Below, one piece after another: positions 22,103 through 33,743 of a stretch of 64,000 bases of DNA. Both the position numbers and the translations under genes were made by a program. The notes beneath the pieces were generated by a model. The model was not told where the DNA came from, did no database searches, and saw only the letters and a list, made by a program, of their open reading frames with translations. This DNA comes from Sclerotiophoma versabilis (taxonomy: Eukaryota > Ascomycota > Dothideomycetes > Pleosporales > Didymellaceae), in contig JAAROD010000081.1 in NCBI GenBank assembly GCA_012274445.1, forward strand, positions 62,001 to 126,000. The letters are read 5' to 3'. Numbering within the stretch: position 1 is the stretch's first letter; every line of letters starts with the position of its first letter.

Positions 22103-23930
22103 TCAAATATCCTTCCTAGCGTTCTTGCTCTTGTGCCTGATCTGCTTGCCGAACTTGTAGAGCAGGAATGGAATTGGAATGAATGCAATGCCCAAAAAGC
22201 CCAGCAGGCTACTCGCCCAGTCGATGCCCAAGCGCATGTACATGGCGTTGGCAAACAGCGGGAACCCAGCACCGAACGAGCTCCTCATGAGATCGTTGCC
22301 GGCGAGCACACTGGCCACATTGTCTGGGTACGCGTCACTGAGGTAGGGCAAGACGGCGTTGAACAGCGAGAAGGCTGACATGCCGAAGAAACTGGTTCCA
22401 ATGATCCTGGAGAACATGTCAGCACCGGTCAAAGTCAACAGATAGGCGAGAACTTACGGAACGATCCAGTGTATGTCCGCCCTGGACGACCAGCCGAACC
22501 AGAAAAGGCAAATAGGAACACCCCAGCAGCCGACCATGGCAGGAATAAGCCGTTTCTCCGGCGCAATATTGCCGTTCTCGTCGAACTGCTTCTCCTGGTA
22601 GAGATACAGCCAGGTAAAGAGAATGCCTGCTGCGATAAAAGTGCCGACTAAAATACCGAGGAAAGCCAGGCCTTCGAGTCCAAGGCTGAAACCATAAAGC
22701 TCACTGAACACAAGCGGGAACGACTCGAACCAGATGTATAGTAGGCCGTAGATGAGTGCGATGTAGAGATTGAGCAGGAACACAATCGGCTCCTGGAAGT
22801 TGAGAGTGATGGGCTTGAGCAGCGACATCTGTACAACATCCTTAGGCTGCATCTCAGCAGACATCATCTCAGGCTCGCAGGTGAGCTTGTCGTTGCCAGT
22901 CAGCTTGCGGAGGCGCTTTGTGCGGCGGTAGAGGATGTTGGGCGAGCTGGTCTCCGGGAGGAAGAAGAACAGGAAAATGAGGCAGAACGAGGACAGCCAC
23001 AGCAGCTCCCAGATAGTCCACTTCCACCCCTTGAGGACACCTGAGCCACCAGACATGACGGCAAATCCACCAATAAGAGGGCCTAGGACGGGGCCACAAA
23101 CAGCTCCAATACCCCAGACAGCGAGACCATACGCCTGCTTCTGCGGGCGGTACATGTCGGCAATCGTAGCACCTCCGGTAGCCAGGGCTGGGGATCCAAA
23201 GAAACCCGTCAGGAATCGGAACGCAAGGAGCATACCAAAGTTGACCGAGTAGATGGTCGGGAGCTGCAGACAGCAGAAGATGAAGAGGGTACCAATGTAC
23301 ACCCATAACCGCCCGATCTGGGGGATTTCACTCAGTGGTGACCATATAATCGGCCCCAGGCCGTAGCCTGCAACGTAGAGGGTCAGACCCAAGGTAGCCG
23401 GGACCTGGCCTTTGCCGAAGCCGGCCATGACATCCATCAGACCGGGCGTGTAGATGGCGGATCCAATGTACACGGAGAAGGTAAGGAAGCAAATTTCGAA
23501 AGTGACAAAGAAGCGCTTTGCACGACTCCAGTTGCGCGGGTTCTACACAGTGTCAGTGTTATCGCGATATCTGACAGGATCGCCATACCTGTGGATCATC
23601 CGGCCCGTGCCAGTCGATGACATGCTGGTCCCTACCCTTTTCCTGATCTATCCGGACACCGCTCGCATGGTTGTAATCCTCGCCAACTTCTGTCTGCGAG
23701 CTCTCCGAGCCCTCCCGTTCTCTCACACCGCGCGCCTGCCGCAGCTCCTCAACCTCCTCATCAGGCGGCGACGTGTTACCGTGATGTGCGACATATCCCG
23801 ACTTCTCCTGATTAACATATTGCTTCCAGAGACTCGGATCCTTCTCCTCGGGATACTGAAAGTATTTATTCCGCGACACAAGACGCACGACATGGCCAAA
23901 CGGCGAGTCGCGAATGAGATCAGCCACCAT
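22103..23930 (-). CDS. MFS drug/polyamine:H+ antiporter, DHA1 family (Tpo/Flu1-like)
   Basis: Three exons on the minus strand: 23930-23589, 23542-22458 and 22406-22103, with introns of 46 and 51 nt; 576 aa. The start MVADLIRDSPFGHVVRLVSR is the standard opening of this subgroup, which then has FQYPEEKDPSLWKQYV and a charged loop. DWHGPDDPQ-NPRNWSRAKR, split by intron 1, is the NPxNWS box that precedes TM1 in Tpo/Flu1 proteins. TM segments include YIGSAIYTPG, GLTLYVAGYGLGPIIWSPLSE (DHA1 motif A/B region), FRFLTGFFGSPALATGGATIADM and GAVCGPVLGPLIGGF (antiporter motif C, GPxxGP). Twelve helices are expected. The family exports polyamines, azoles, cycloheximide and other drugs. Expression cannot be judged from the sequence. 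Confidence 0.92.
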
Positions 23931-25010
23931 AATCGCAGTCTGAATCGCAGTGGAAAAGCAAGTCGACGGAATCAACGACCAAATCCACAACGAGCACACT
24001 CTCTCACTTTATTCCTTTCTGCACATACTGACATCATACTCCCCCGGCAGTTCCTGATCGACATGCACTCAGATTCCCACATCGGGATCCTCGGCCTGTC
24101 CATGCGCCCAGCGAAACCACTATGCATAAGCGCGACGGCAAGCTCATGGGCTTGAAAAGCTTAGCCTGACACAGTTTTTTTTTTTCCCGTCGTGTGTGGT
24201 GACTCGTCGCCATATGGGCATCATCTGCACACATCGAGAAAGTCGATGACGGTACGGCTCGGCGCGATCGGCGCTAGCGTGCTAGAGATCTGACGTCGAT
24301 GCAAAGAGAGCGCTGCATGTTCGGCTTGTTCGGCAGAAGTTAAGAGCGAGCGAATGAAGGCGTGTCAGGAGTGGGACGGTGCTGCGACCGTGGTCAGAAG
24401 TGGATGATGCAGCAATATCGGTGGTTGACTCGTTCAGTGGGTCTAGGCCATGACGTGCATGCTAGAACGGCGCGCGACGCGACGCGACGCGACGTCAGAG
24501 CAGTCGAACAGCGGTTTCAGTAGCGAGAAAATTGAAATACTACAAGGTCCACGTTCAACGCGAGGAACTAATATTGTGTGATGATGGTTTGGTGGGCGTT
24601 GTGTGCAAGAAAAGCGTCGACGAGGATGCTGCCAATACCACGTAAAAGTCTCTAAGCGTCATGTCTCTGGAGCATTTATAGATCTTTTGCCAAAGAAAAT
24701 ACTCGTAGTCTCTAGGCTTCTTGGACAGTGCAGAACAAGAACAGACGTAAATTAGTAGTCTTCCATAATGTATAATGGTCTGCCTGCTCAGGTCTGGCTT
24801 TTGCGGTGAAGTGAGAGGTCGTTCAAGACAGATGCACGAATCAATGCGGCACTTGTGCCCTTGCATGTCTGGAACGTCGTGAAAGGTTGTTTTAGGTCCA
24901 CATTGTACAGTCTATCTGCCAGAGTCTCTCGACATGCTGTAGGAAAGATGGAAACTTCTGTTCGCTCATTCAACATGTCATTTGCTTTTCGTCATGCCAG
25001 GCTTCGTAGT
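23931..25010. other. Upstream region of the DHA1 gene and 3' region of the Odc gene
   Basis: 1.1 kb without a coding ORF. It contains a T13-like run at about 24175-24187, and the triple ACGCGA array at 24477-24492 about 550 bp upstream of the DHA1 start. Confidence 0.55.
24477..24492. repeat. Pentamer array, three overlapping ACGCGA units
   Basis: The sequence GACGC is repeated so that ACGCGA occurs at 24477, 24482 and 24487. The mirror-strand version occurs at 26785-26800. ACGCGA resembles the MBF/MCB site (ACGCGT). Confidence 0.75.
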
Positions 25011-26347
25011 CTATTTTCCCTCACGCATGCCGCGGAAGAAGTCCATGACACCGGTGAAAACGACGAGCAGGATACCGCCACCGGGACCCAGTCTCAGAAC
25101 CTTGGGTGTGAAGCCCTTGTAAAGAGCACCGAAGCCCTCCTCACGGAAAACTGTGCCCAGGGCGGGGAAGGCCCAGTTGTACTTGGGCACTTGACCGGGA
25201 ACCTTGGCGGAGTTCTGGATGCGCGACTTGACCACGTCCATGGGGGTGTTCAGGATGGTACCGACTGTACCACCGACAGCACCAGACACAAGATCGTTGG
25301 TGATTTGACTCTTCTTGTCCTTTGCTGCAGGCAGCAGAGCGCGGACCTGGAAGATGCAGCCGAAATAACCAGCGTTCCAGAGGATGTGGCGCCACATGGT
25401 CGACTCAAGACCCTGGTAGAGGGTGAGAGGGCCCTCCTGCTTGATGATCTTGGTGACGCAGTCCATCATGCCGTTGTACTTGTGAGCCTGGGCCTTGTCC
25501 TGGAGACGGATCTTGACGAGCTCGAAAGGGACAACGACAAAGGCTTCGGTTGCACCGGCAGTGGCACCGGTCAGAATGGACAGCGACTGGTTCATCTTGG
25601 GCTGGCCGAACAGGTTGCGGTAGAATGTCCCCCACGAGTCGTTGGCAGCAAACTTGGTGGCCCTGTTGCATGTCAAGCTGAGGCCTAGAGAAGGGCATTG
25701 TTTGCCTTGCGCAGACTCACCTCTTGGGAGCTTCCATAAGAATAGGCGCACTGATACCACGGTACAGCCTCGAGGCGCTGCTAGACGTCAGTACCCCCAC
25801 TTGTGGTGTGTCGAGAAACCTCGCCTACCCTTCGTTCTTCACGATCTTGCGAAAGCAGTCCAGCATGCCGTTGTAGGCATCCTCACCGGTGGCCTTTCCG
25901 CTCTGGATCTGTCTGTATAGTGTTAGAGAGGGTGGTTGTGGGTTCGGGCGTGTGCTGCTCACATCCTGGTCTTGACGACGTCCAGCGGGTACCTGGTATT
26001 GGCATTAGCAATTGCTCTTTGCGTAGGCGGTGTTCAGCCAGCACTCACATGACCAAGATCTACGCGCACATGCTCCATTAGCATACAGGCACCTCAAGAG
26101 GCACGGTCCCTTATCGCGTGCGCACTCACTTCTGACACACCAGCCACGGCACCTGCCTGTTGTCAGCAATTGTTCGGCTCGTTGTGACGATCGGAGAGCA
26201 ATTGCGCGCCCTGCACCGGGTCCCGCAAAATATGTTGAATATCCACGGCGAGTCGGCGCATCGGAGCTGCACCGAGAGTCGGAATTGAGACTTACCAGCC
26301 GCGAACTGGTAGACGAAAGGCAGGGGCTTGGTATCGGCGGACGACAT
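25011..26347 (-). CDS. odc1: Mitochondrial 2-oxodicarboxylate carrier (Odc1/Odc2, SLC25A21 type)
   Basis: Seven exons on the minus strand: 26347-26296, 26152-26130, 26060-26050 (11-nt microexon), 25992-25963, 25912-25829, 25777-25721 and 25662-25011; 302 aa. Introns are 143, 69, 57, 50, 51, 58 nt. The start is MSSADTKPLPFVYQFAAG, then AVAGVSEILVMYPLDVVKTR, pieced from four small exons. The three mitochondrial-carrier signatures are YPLDVVKTR, VPFELVKIRLQ and TPMDVVKSRIQ, each ending one of three repeats. RGISAPILMEAPKRATKFAAND and NQSLSILTGATAGATEA are typical of the oxodicarboxylate subgroup. It exchanges 2-oxoadipate or 2-oxoglutarate across the inner membrane, feeding lysine metabolism and nitrogen assimilation. 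The exon-dense 5' half contrasts with a 652-nt last exon. It is head-to-head with DNA2. Confidence 0.95.
26050..26060 (-). other. 11-nt microexon of the Odc gene
   Basis: Encodes ILV plus two bases of Met. It is flanked by introns of 69 nt (acceptor GCGTAG) and 57 nt (donor GTGAGT). It joins SE to MYPLDVVK, a block that is invariant in the family, so its inclusion is required. Confidence 0.85.
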
Positions 26348-26753
26348 GTTGCTGGCGACGACGAGGGGAGGGAGGAGGAGGAGGAGGAGTGGAGGATGGT
26401 AGCAAGGAACGGCTGGCTGTTGGGTGAGCGAGTCGGCACGATCTGGGGAAAGCAAGCTCAAGCGTGGGATGGATCGCCCAATGGGTCCAAGCTCTCCGGC
26501 AGCTCGACAAGCGATGAGCGTGTGCTGGTGAGGAAGATGGCTGTCCTCGTGCCCGGCGCACCTTGTGCACAGCGCAGCACCGTCCTCGAAGTCCTCTGGC
26601 GACGCTCGCGTGCAGCTGCCTGGCGCACTCGCAGTACCCGGTCGACTGGCTGCCACTGTCGCGACGCAGTCCGAGTCGGCGGTCCAACCAGACGGCGCCG
26701 ATATCGCCGCGCAAACCACACAAACGGCACCCGGCCTGGGCGTGTTTGCGCGG

Positions 26754-26777
26754 TTTGCAGCTTTGCAGCTTTGCAGC
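26754..26777. repeat. TTTGCAGC x3 tandem repeat
   Basis: Three perfect 8-bp units in tandem, directly before the TCGCGT array, in the odc1/DNA2 promoter. Confidence 0.85.
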
Positions 26778-26784
26778 TGTCGTG

Positions 26785-26800
26785 TCGCGTCGCGTCGCGT
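26785..26800. repeat. Pentamer array, three overlapping TCGCGT units
   Basis: TCGCGT at 26785, 26790 and 26795, overlapping by one base. This is the reverse complement of the array at 24477-24492, so the two lie inverted on either side of odc1. Confidence 0.75.
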
Positions 26801-27057
26801 CGTGGTTCGCGCAGCTCTCGGCCTAGCGCGCGGCCGCATGCACCTCTCATGTCAACACGGCAAAAGTCCTTCTTCGACCAGGAGCCCAGGGCGAAGGTGC
26901 GCTCACCGCTGCTGACTCGCTGCCTCCCCCCTCTCTCCCTCTCGCTCACACCGTCCACCAGCTCAGAGGCCAATGGACCCGCCAGCGCAACGCTCCGCCC
27001 CACCAGCATAGCGACAGGGCCCCTCTGGCGCGACACGTCGTGACCGGCCCGCCCATC

Positions 27058-30000
27058 ATGCCCTCGACCCAGACACGCACGAGGCTGCGGGCCTTCCAGC
27101 TCGACGACACGCTGCCCCGCGACCCCGACAAGGAGAACCGGGCCGAGGGGGCTGCGAAGCCGGACGCGACGCCGAAGACGACGACGAGCAAAGCCGTCCA
27201 GGACATCGAGCCCGCCTTCGAGACCCCGCGCCTGCCGCAGACCAGGTCCGTTCCCCCGCCCTCGACGCCTGGCGCGCGACTGCCGCTGTCCGACCTGGTG
27301 GGCAACACCGACGACACCTCCAGACACGCCGCGCTCGCAGCCCTCTCGCCAGAGGAGCAGCTGTACTGGCGCGGCTCGCAGCCCGCCAACACCCCCGTGC
27401 CCCGCAACAACAGGAAGCGCGCCCGCAGCTCCTCGCCTGCGGGCCCGTCGCAGGACGAGTCGAGGCCGAGTGCGCGCAAAGCAGCGCTTACAACGCCCCA
27501 GGCCGATCCCGCCACCGAGCTCTGGTCGCGCTACACAAGCAAGAAGACACCCACCGTCGCCAAGAAGAGCGTGGCTTTTGCACACCTCATCAACGAATCC
27601 TCGCCACGCTCAGCTGCTGCTGCCGGCAGCGTCAACGGCCTTCGACGCTGGGCAAGCTGTGGCGTTGAGTTCCCTGCCTCGACCAACAAGAGACGGAAAA
27701 CACACGCTGTCTTCCAGGACCAGCAGGAGGACGACGCCGAGGATGTCTTCGCCGCTGCCCCCAGCTCTGACAGTGTCATGCAAGGCCAGACATCCACGAC
27801 CAATCTTGCCAGCATCGTCCAGCGGATGAAGCAGTCCATCTCAAACTCGCAGGAACACCCACCGTCTAGCTCGTCTCCGCTCCCTGAAACCGGACACGCC
27901 TCGACCGCCTTCCCGGACTCTCCGCTCAAGAGGCTTTCTCCAAGACAGACGATCGAAGAAGAGCCCTCGGACACCCTGGAAGCTGGGATCTGCGTCGCCA
28001 AGGACGACCCTGTTCCCGAGCATCATGCCCTTCCAGAAGAACGCGACGATTTGCAGCTGGTGGAGGAGCAAAGGCAGTCTTCTGTCTCATCTGATGATTT
28101 CGGGGAGGTTGACTTCGATACCGACATGGCCGATGCTGTCAATACCGGGACCCTCGAAACTGAGACGTCAGCCTCGCTGAACATACATGCTCTAACACCA
28201 GTCGAGCCTGCACCACTACCCGTTGCAGCACCCTTGGTGCCCGCTGATAGCGAAGATGAATTCGGGATGGAGGATGACGATGAGGTGTTTGCTGCAGATC
28301 TTGAGCAGGTAGCGTCTCTGTTTGACGATCGACCGTTGGAATCGACAGCACAGTCTGAGGCTCCGCTCAAGGTTGCGCCTGATGTCGGCACTGTACCTGT
28401 GATCGACCTGGTCAATGATGACTCTGATGAATTTGGGGATGACATAGACCCCGACGAGTTTGCTGCTGCCGAAGTAGCAGCTACTCAAACGCCCGTAACG
28501 AATACTGTATGTAGAACACGCACTACCCGTAATGAAATTGTATGACTAAGTTTGTAAGAGTGAGCAGGACACCCGGGCCATTCAACGATACCTTATCAAG
28601 CAAGTGGTTGAGGGCTCGTATCTTGTTGATCGAGGGCAGCAAAGACTTGAAAAGGTGCGTAACGACATAGCCTCCAAGACTAGCTTTCTCCATGCTGATG
28701 CCAATGCAGATCCTGCTAGTCGACGACGAAAAGACAAACGTACTCAAAACTATATTTCTAAGACAAGCCTGGTACGACACACCTTGCACGATAGGGGCAT
28801 ATGTCCACATTATCGGCTCCTTTTCATCAGACGGGCAGTGTGTCATAGATGACCACCGCAACATGCTGGTCTTACACCCAGACCACCTGATATCAGCTAC
28901 AGTCGTTGCAGACTCCTACGGTTGTCTCAGACGGGCAGTGCTTCAGGACCGCATCAAGGCTACGAGCAGGGCCAATGCGCCCATGCTATACGGAACACTA
29001 CTCCACGAAATGTTCCAAGAAGCCCTGAAGGCGAATCAATGGGATACAGACTTTCTGTTGTCGACGATTGATAAGTTGCTTCCAAACAAATTTGAGACTA
29101 TCCTCGAAATCAACTCGACGTGCGAGGAAGTCAAGGAACACATGACCAGCAAGCTGCCCGAGTTGCAGGCGTGGGCCAAGATCTTCGTCCGGGTCAGGCC
29201 TTGCGTTGACGCGGTCGTGCAGCATCGCAATGGACCTCAATCGATCATGAGCATCAACAAACTTCTCGATGTTGAAGAGCATGTCTGGTCACCAATGTAT
29301 GGACTGAAAGGGAATATTGACGCCACAGTACAGGTGACAATGCAAGACGAACAAGGCGAGCGCACTCTGACCGTACCTTTCGAGATCAAGACTGGGAAGA
29401 ACTCCTCCAACAGTGCACACTCTGTCCAGACAGCTCTGTACAACCTGCTGCTCTCCAACCGATACGGTATGTTCACATGCTCCATTACTCCCACCGTACT
29501 GACCCTAACAGATATTGATGTTGCATATGGAATGCTGTACTACCTCGAGACATCAGCCATCATCCGCATACCCGCTGTTCGCAACGAGATCATACACATG
29601 CTCATCCAGCGCAATGCACTAGCCTGCTATGTTCGGGACCGCATCGATCTGCCGCCAATGCTCAGGGAAGACTTCAAGTGTGGCAACTGCTATGCCCAAG
29701 AATCCTGCTTCCTTTATAATAAACTGGTTGAGGACGGAGATGGTGAGCAGCTGAATAAGAAGGCCAAGCAGAAGTACGATGACCTCGTCAGATCGCTCAA
29801 ACCTGCGGATCGGGACTTCATGAAGAAGTGGGATACATTGCTTACTAAAGAGGAGACGGACATGATGAAGTTTCGAAGGGAACTGTGGACAATGTTGAGC
29901 ACTGAGCGTGAGAGGCTAGGCCGTTGTTTCTCTAACGTTGTTCTGGAGCCTGGTTCGGGGCACGAAGAGAAAATGGGCCAGAAGATCAACCGCTACAGCT

Positions 30001-32114
30001 ACACGTTCGTCAAGCAGCAACCTGTGCCTGGCTTCTCCTTTACCGAGTCCCAGCTTACTGTCGGAGAACCTGTGGTGGTGTCGGATGAGCAAGGCCACTT
30101 CGCACTGGCGAATGGGTATGTCACGAACGTTCGCAAGAGATGGATTACTGTCGCTGTGGACAGACGCCTGCACAACTCTCGCACAAAACTTGCAGGGTTT
30201 GATCCTCAGAATAACCAGGCTTTTGCCGGTATCATGGAGGTGACTAGAGAAGGCGAGGCACCACCCAAGCACGACATGGACAATGAACCAGTGCTGTATC
30301 GTTTGGACAAGGACGAGTTCAGCAACGGTATGGCGGCGGCGCGGAACAACCTCATCCAGATCATGGACGACAGTGTTTACAAGGCTCGAGATCTTCGTGC
30401 GTTGATCGTCGATGGCCGAGAGCCCATATTCAGCACCGCTCCGGTTGCTGTCGATCTACCACAATCGTCACAAATGTCCATGAACTCGGATCAGCAGGCT
30501 GCCGTGGCGAAGGTCATGTCGGCTAAGGACTATGCTCTTGTGTTGGGCATGCCTGGTACCGGCAAAACAACCACCATTGCCCACATCATCCGGACCTTAG
30601 TCGCCAAAGGCAAGAGTGTTCTTCTTACCTCATACACTCATACCGCGGTCGACAACATCTTGCTCAAGATACGCGATGACAAGATCGGCATTCTCCGCCT
30701 GGGAGCATCGGCGAAGATCCACCCTGAAGTTCGCGAATTTGCGACGTTGGCAGCGGAGCCCCAAGATAGTGTCGAGGAGCTCGAAAAGTCATGGATGGAG
30801 CCGCCCGTCGTGGCTACTACGTGCTTAACCATCAACCATCCACTCTTCGACCGCCGCATCTTTGACTATTGCATAGTGGATGAAGCTTCTCAGATCACGC
30901 TCCCTGTCTGTCTGGGACCGATCCGCATGTCACAGAAGTTCATCTTGGTGGGCGACCACTACCAGCTGCCCCCACTGGTTCAGAACAAAGAGGCCATGGA
31001 GGGCGGTCTGGATGTTTCACTCTTTAAGCTTCTATGTGAGGCGCATCCACAAGCTGTGATTAGCCTGGAGCATCAGTATCGTATGTGCGCCGAGGTTATG
31101 CTTCTGTCAAACACCTTCATCTACTCCGGTCGTCTGAAGTGCGGCACACCCAGCGTCGCGTCTCGTAGACTCGTCTTGCCCAAACCCTCCGGCCTGCACA
31201 CGTATCACCAGCAGACGCTTGCGCCTCGCTCGACGGCAATCACCAATTGTCCCGGTCCTGAGTCCTTCGACTGTTGGCTTTCCCGCTCGCTATCTCCCGA
31301 CCAGCCGGTCGTGTTCATCAACACAGACCCCATCTCCACCTCTCTCGAATCCCAGTCTGGCTCCCGCATCGTCAACACGCTCGAAGCGCGGCTGATCACG
31401 CACCTCACCCTCTCGCTCCTCAGCCTCGGCGTATCCGCCTCTGAAATCGGCATCATCGCCTTCTACCGCTCGCAGCTCGCACTCCTACGAACCAACCTCT
31501 CATCCACACACACACAAACACAGCCATCGGACCGCTCTGCACCATTTGCAGCCGCCGCATCCGCAGTCGAGCTGCATACGGCGGACAAATTCCAAGGCCG
31601 CGACAAAGAAGTCATCCTCGTATCGTGCGTACGCAGCAACGACGCCAGCAGCGTGGGCGACCTACTCAAGGACCGGCGCAGAGTCAACGTTGCGCTGACA
31701 CGTGCACGCAGCAAGCTCGTCATCCTGGGCAGCGAGAAGACGCTCTCGGGCAACGAGTTGCTGCGCGATATCGTCGCGCTGTGCCGCGAGAAACGCTGGG
31801 TCCTCGACTTACAACATGACATGCTGGATAGCCATGCCTTTGACGAGGGCATCAGTCAGACGGGCAGGACGCTGACAGGAGCTAGTCCCGCGCGGCAGTC
31901 GCGGGCGGTAGGCGCCACGAGTCCGAGTGCCAGTCCGAGCAAGAAAAGGAAGATCCTGGGCGATATTACGGGTTCGTCACAGACATGCAACGTGAGGAGT
32001 TCGAAGAAGCAGAATGGTGGGAAGAAGGTGCCTGAGAAGGTGTTTTTGGCGGGTAAGAGGGGTGTGCTGGATGGGAGACCAGTGTTGAGAAATGTCTACG
32101 AGGATGCTCTTTGA
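27058..32114 (+). CDS. dna2: DNA replication ATP-dependent helicase/nuclease Dna2
   Basis: Four exons: 27058-28506, 28568-28654, 28710-29466 and 29512-32114, with introns of 61, 55 and 45 nt; 1631 aa. The first true ATG is MPSTQTRTRLRAFQLDD. The N-terminal 480 residues are disordered and acidic, with a conserved ELWSRYTSKKTPTV patch. The nuclease domain follows, with an iron-sulphur cluster from Cys at about 585 (SYGCLRRA) and CGNCYAQESC at about 820-829, and catalytic FEIKTGK at about 735. The SF1B helicase has Walker A GMPGTGKTTT at about 1110, DEASQITLP, GDHYQLPPLV, EHQYRMC and VNVALTRARSKLVILGS near 1490. Dna2 trims long Okazaki flaps and resects double-strand breaks in the nucleus. It shares a promoter with odc1 and is convergent with the next gene. 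Confidence 0.97.
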
Positions 32115-32502
32115 GCGGTGGGATAGCAACAGTCATGTACGGTGTTGGGTGGGATAACGACGATCATGTACCATGTTGGATATGCACGCCACGTTGTGTA
32201 GTCGGATTCACGTTGGATTAGCGCGGAGTACAGGTTATCTTTGGGTACGAACAAGAAATGTCAATATGTGGCCATGAATGCCACACGAGACTGCATCGCA
32301 TGCACTGTTTTTTTTTTTAAACCACGCCATTACACCACTTCCCATGACTGCAGAGAGGAAGCACACGCAGACTCCAACCACGCACGGAAAGTACTGCATC
32401 TGGAAACCGGCAGGAAGGAAAATGCGTTGCAATGCAAACTTTTTGTATATCGACATCAAATCAACACATAGAACCCCACAACCCATTCCCGCTACAAGCC
32501 GC
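32115..32502. other. Convergent 3' region of DNA2
   Basis: 388 bp between facing stop codons. A near-duplicate CAxTCATGTAC(G/C)(G/A)TGTTGG phrase appears twice at about 32130-32180, plus a T10 run at 32309-32318. No gene seen. Confidence 0.5.
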
Positions 32503-33639
32503 TCAGCCCCCACCCGGCAAAACAAAGTACTGGGCGTGATTTTTATTCCGTCCCGGGCGAAAATCCCGAGGAAGCGACGCAACAGAAAGCCTCATAACGC
32601 CCTCAATCGCAACCAGCCTCGCACACGGGAGGCATTTGACAACACAGTTGTTGCACGCGAAATCAGTGCTTCTCGATGCAGCGCCGTAGTAGCGCGTGGG
32701 CTGGCCCGTCTGCTCCTCGAGCAGGAGCGACATGACGCACTTTGCTTCCTCGCTGTGGTCGCGGCGCAGCATATCGACGAGTTTTTCCTGCCAGGCCCAG
32801 TTGCAGAAGAGACGGTCTATGATGAAGGGCCAGAGGAATTGGGCGATTTTGCCGTCGTCGACGGTTGTGTGTGTTGCGGGCATGTTGAGGGTGCTGCTTG
32901 GGTAGAAGTATGAGAGCTTGATGAAACTGGCTTGTAGTCTCATGAGGGGACGTAGGTTTTGGATGTATTTTATTATAGGCTCGACCTCGCAATGCTCACA
33001 GCTTGGTGTTAATGCACGGATTGGTGAGTAGCGATCTTCGTTGCTGGGTTCGCTCTCGGGCTCACTGCTTGGCTCGGTGTAGTCTTCGTCGGGTTCTCCT
33101 CTGGAGCAGGATGAGCGGCTGTCTTCCGAATCAAGCATTGATGAGACCGAAGAGGCGTCGTCCGCACGGTTTGCATGTGATTCCTTCCTCACGCGGACCT
33201 CCTTCATTGTCTTGATGACGTTGTCGCTCACAGGGGCCCTTCTGTGAGCTGCAGCGGTGTGCCCCCTTTTTGTTTTGTCGACACGGCCAGCCCTCGAGCC
33301 AGAGCTGTCCTCAAGGTTACGGGTACGCTGCCTTTTGCCACGATCGCTCCTCCTGGGGGCTGGGCTGTGTGATCTGATCCGCTGAATAGGCGTTGTAGGT
33401 ATGCTGGCCCCACTAGAAACTCCCGAGAGGCGACGCATTGCGAACTTCCGCACAACCTCGTTGGGGGATTCGCGTGCCCTGGAGGAAGTGTGTGCCCTGG
33501 AGACACGTGCTAGTGGGCTTGAAGTAGTCACTTCTTTTCTTCTGCGTTCCTCGAGCACAGACCGAACTACTGTGTGGTCAGCTCGGCGAGGCTGCGAACG
33601 CTCCTTACTGCGCAACTGTTTGCGCTGCATTGTAGACAT
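32503..33639 (-). CDS. Uncharacterised Ser/Arg-rich protein with Cys-rich C-terminal region
   Basis: An intronless frame of 378 codons starting MSTMQRKQLRSKERSQPRR. I do not recognise the family. Residues 1-150 are highly basic and Arg/Ser-rich, suggesting a nucleic-acid or nuclear role. Residues 150-210 are acidic (DEDYTEPSSEPESEPSNED). The folded part, about 215-378, has CEHCEVEPIIKYIQNLRPL, a hydrophobic/aromatic stretch (FLWPFIIDRLFCNWAWQEKLVDML) and FACNNCVVKCLPCARLVAIEG, two CxxC pairs that could hold zinc. An alternative model starts at 34127 (exon 34127-33744), splices at GTAAGC (33743) to the acceptor ending 33625, and continues from Arg6; this gives 501 aa with no phase break. Neither start can be proven here. 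The 5' end should be treated as open. Confidence 0.6.
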   Translation of the reverse strand: MSTMQRKQLRSKERSQPRRADHTVVRSVLEERRRKEVTTSSPLARVSRAHTSSRARESPNEVVRKFAMRRLSGVSSGASIPTTPIQRIRSHSPAPRRSDRGKRQRTRNLEDSSGSRAGRVDKTKRGHTAAAHRRAPVSDNVIKTMKEVRVRKESHANRADDASSVSSMLDSEDSRSSCSRGEPDEDYTEPSSEPESEPSNEDRYSPIRALTPSCEHCEVEPIIKYIQNLRPLMRLQASFIKLSYFYPSSTLNMPATHTTVDDGKIAQFLWPFIIDRLFCNWAWQEKLVDMLRRDHSEEAKCVMSLLLEEQTGQPTRYYGAASRSTDFACNNCVVKCLPCARLVAIEGVMRLSVASLPRDFRPGRNKNHAQYFVLPGGG

Positions 33640-33743
33640 GCTGTTCGAGCTGAGAATTTAACAGGAGATTGGGGACAACAGAGGTTTGTGATGAGAAGAG
33701 TGGTGGGAGAGCCAAGATATGGCTGTCAAGCCAAAATGCTTAC

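Larger units (their letters stand above)
26348..27057. promoter_or_regulatory. Shared divergent promoter of odc1 and DNA2
   Basis: 710 bp between two outward-facing start codons. It holds a purine-rich GGAGG(AGG)n tract at 26365-26394, three perfect TTTGCAGC copies at 26754-26777 and three overlapping TCGCGT (ACGCGA reversed) at 26785-26800, about 260 bp from the DNA2 ATG. The last fits MBF-type G1/S control of a replication gene, which is an inference. No TATA box stands out. Confidence 0.6.
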
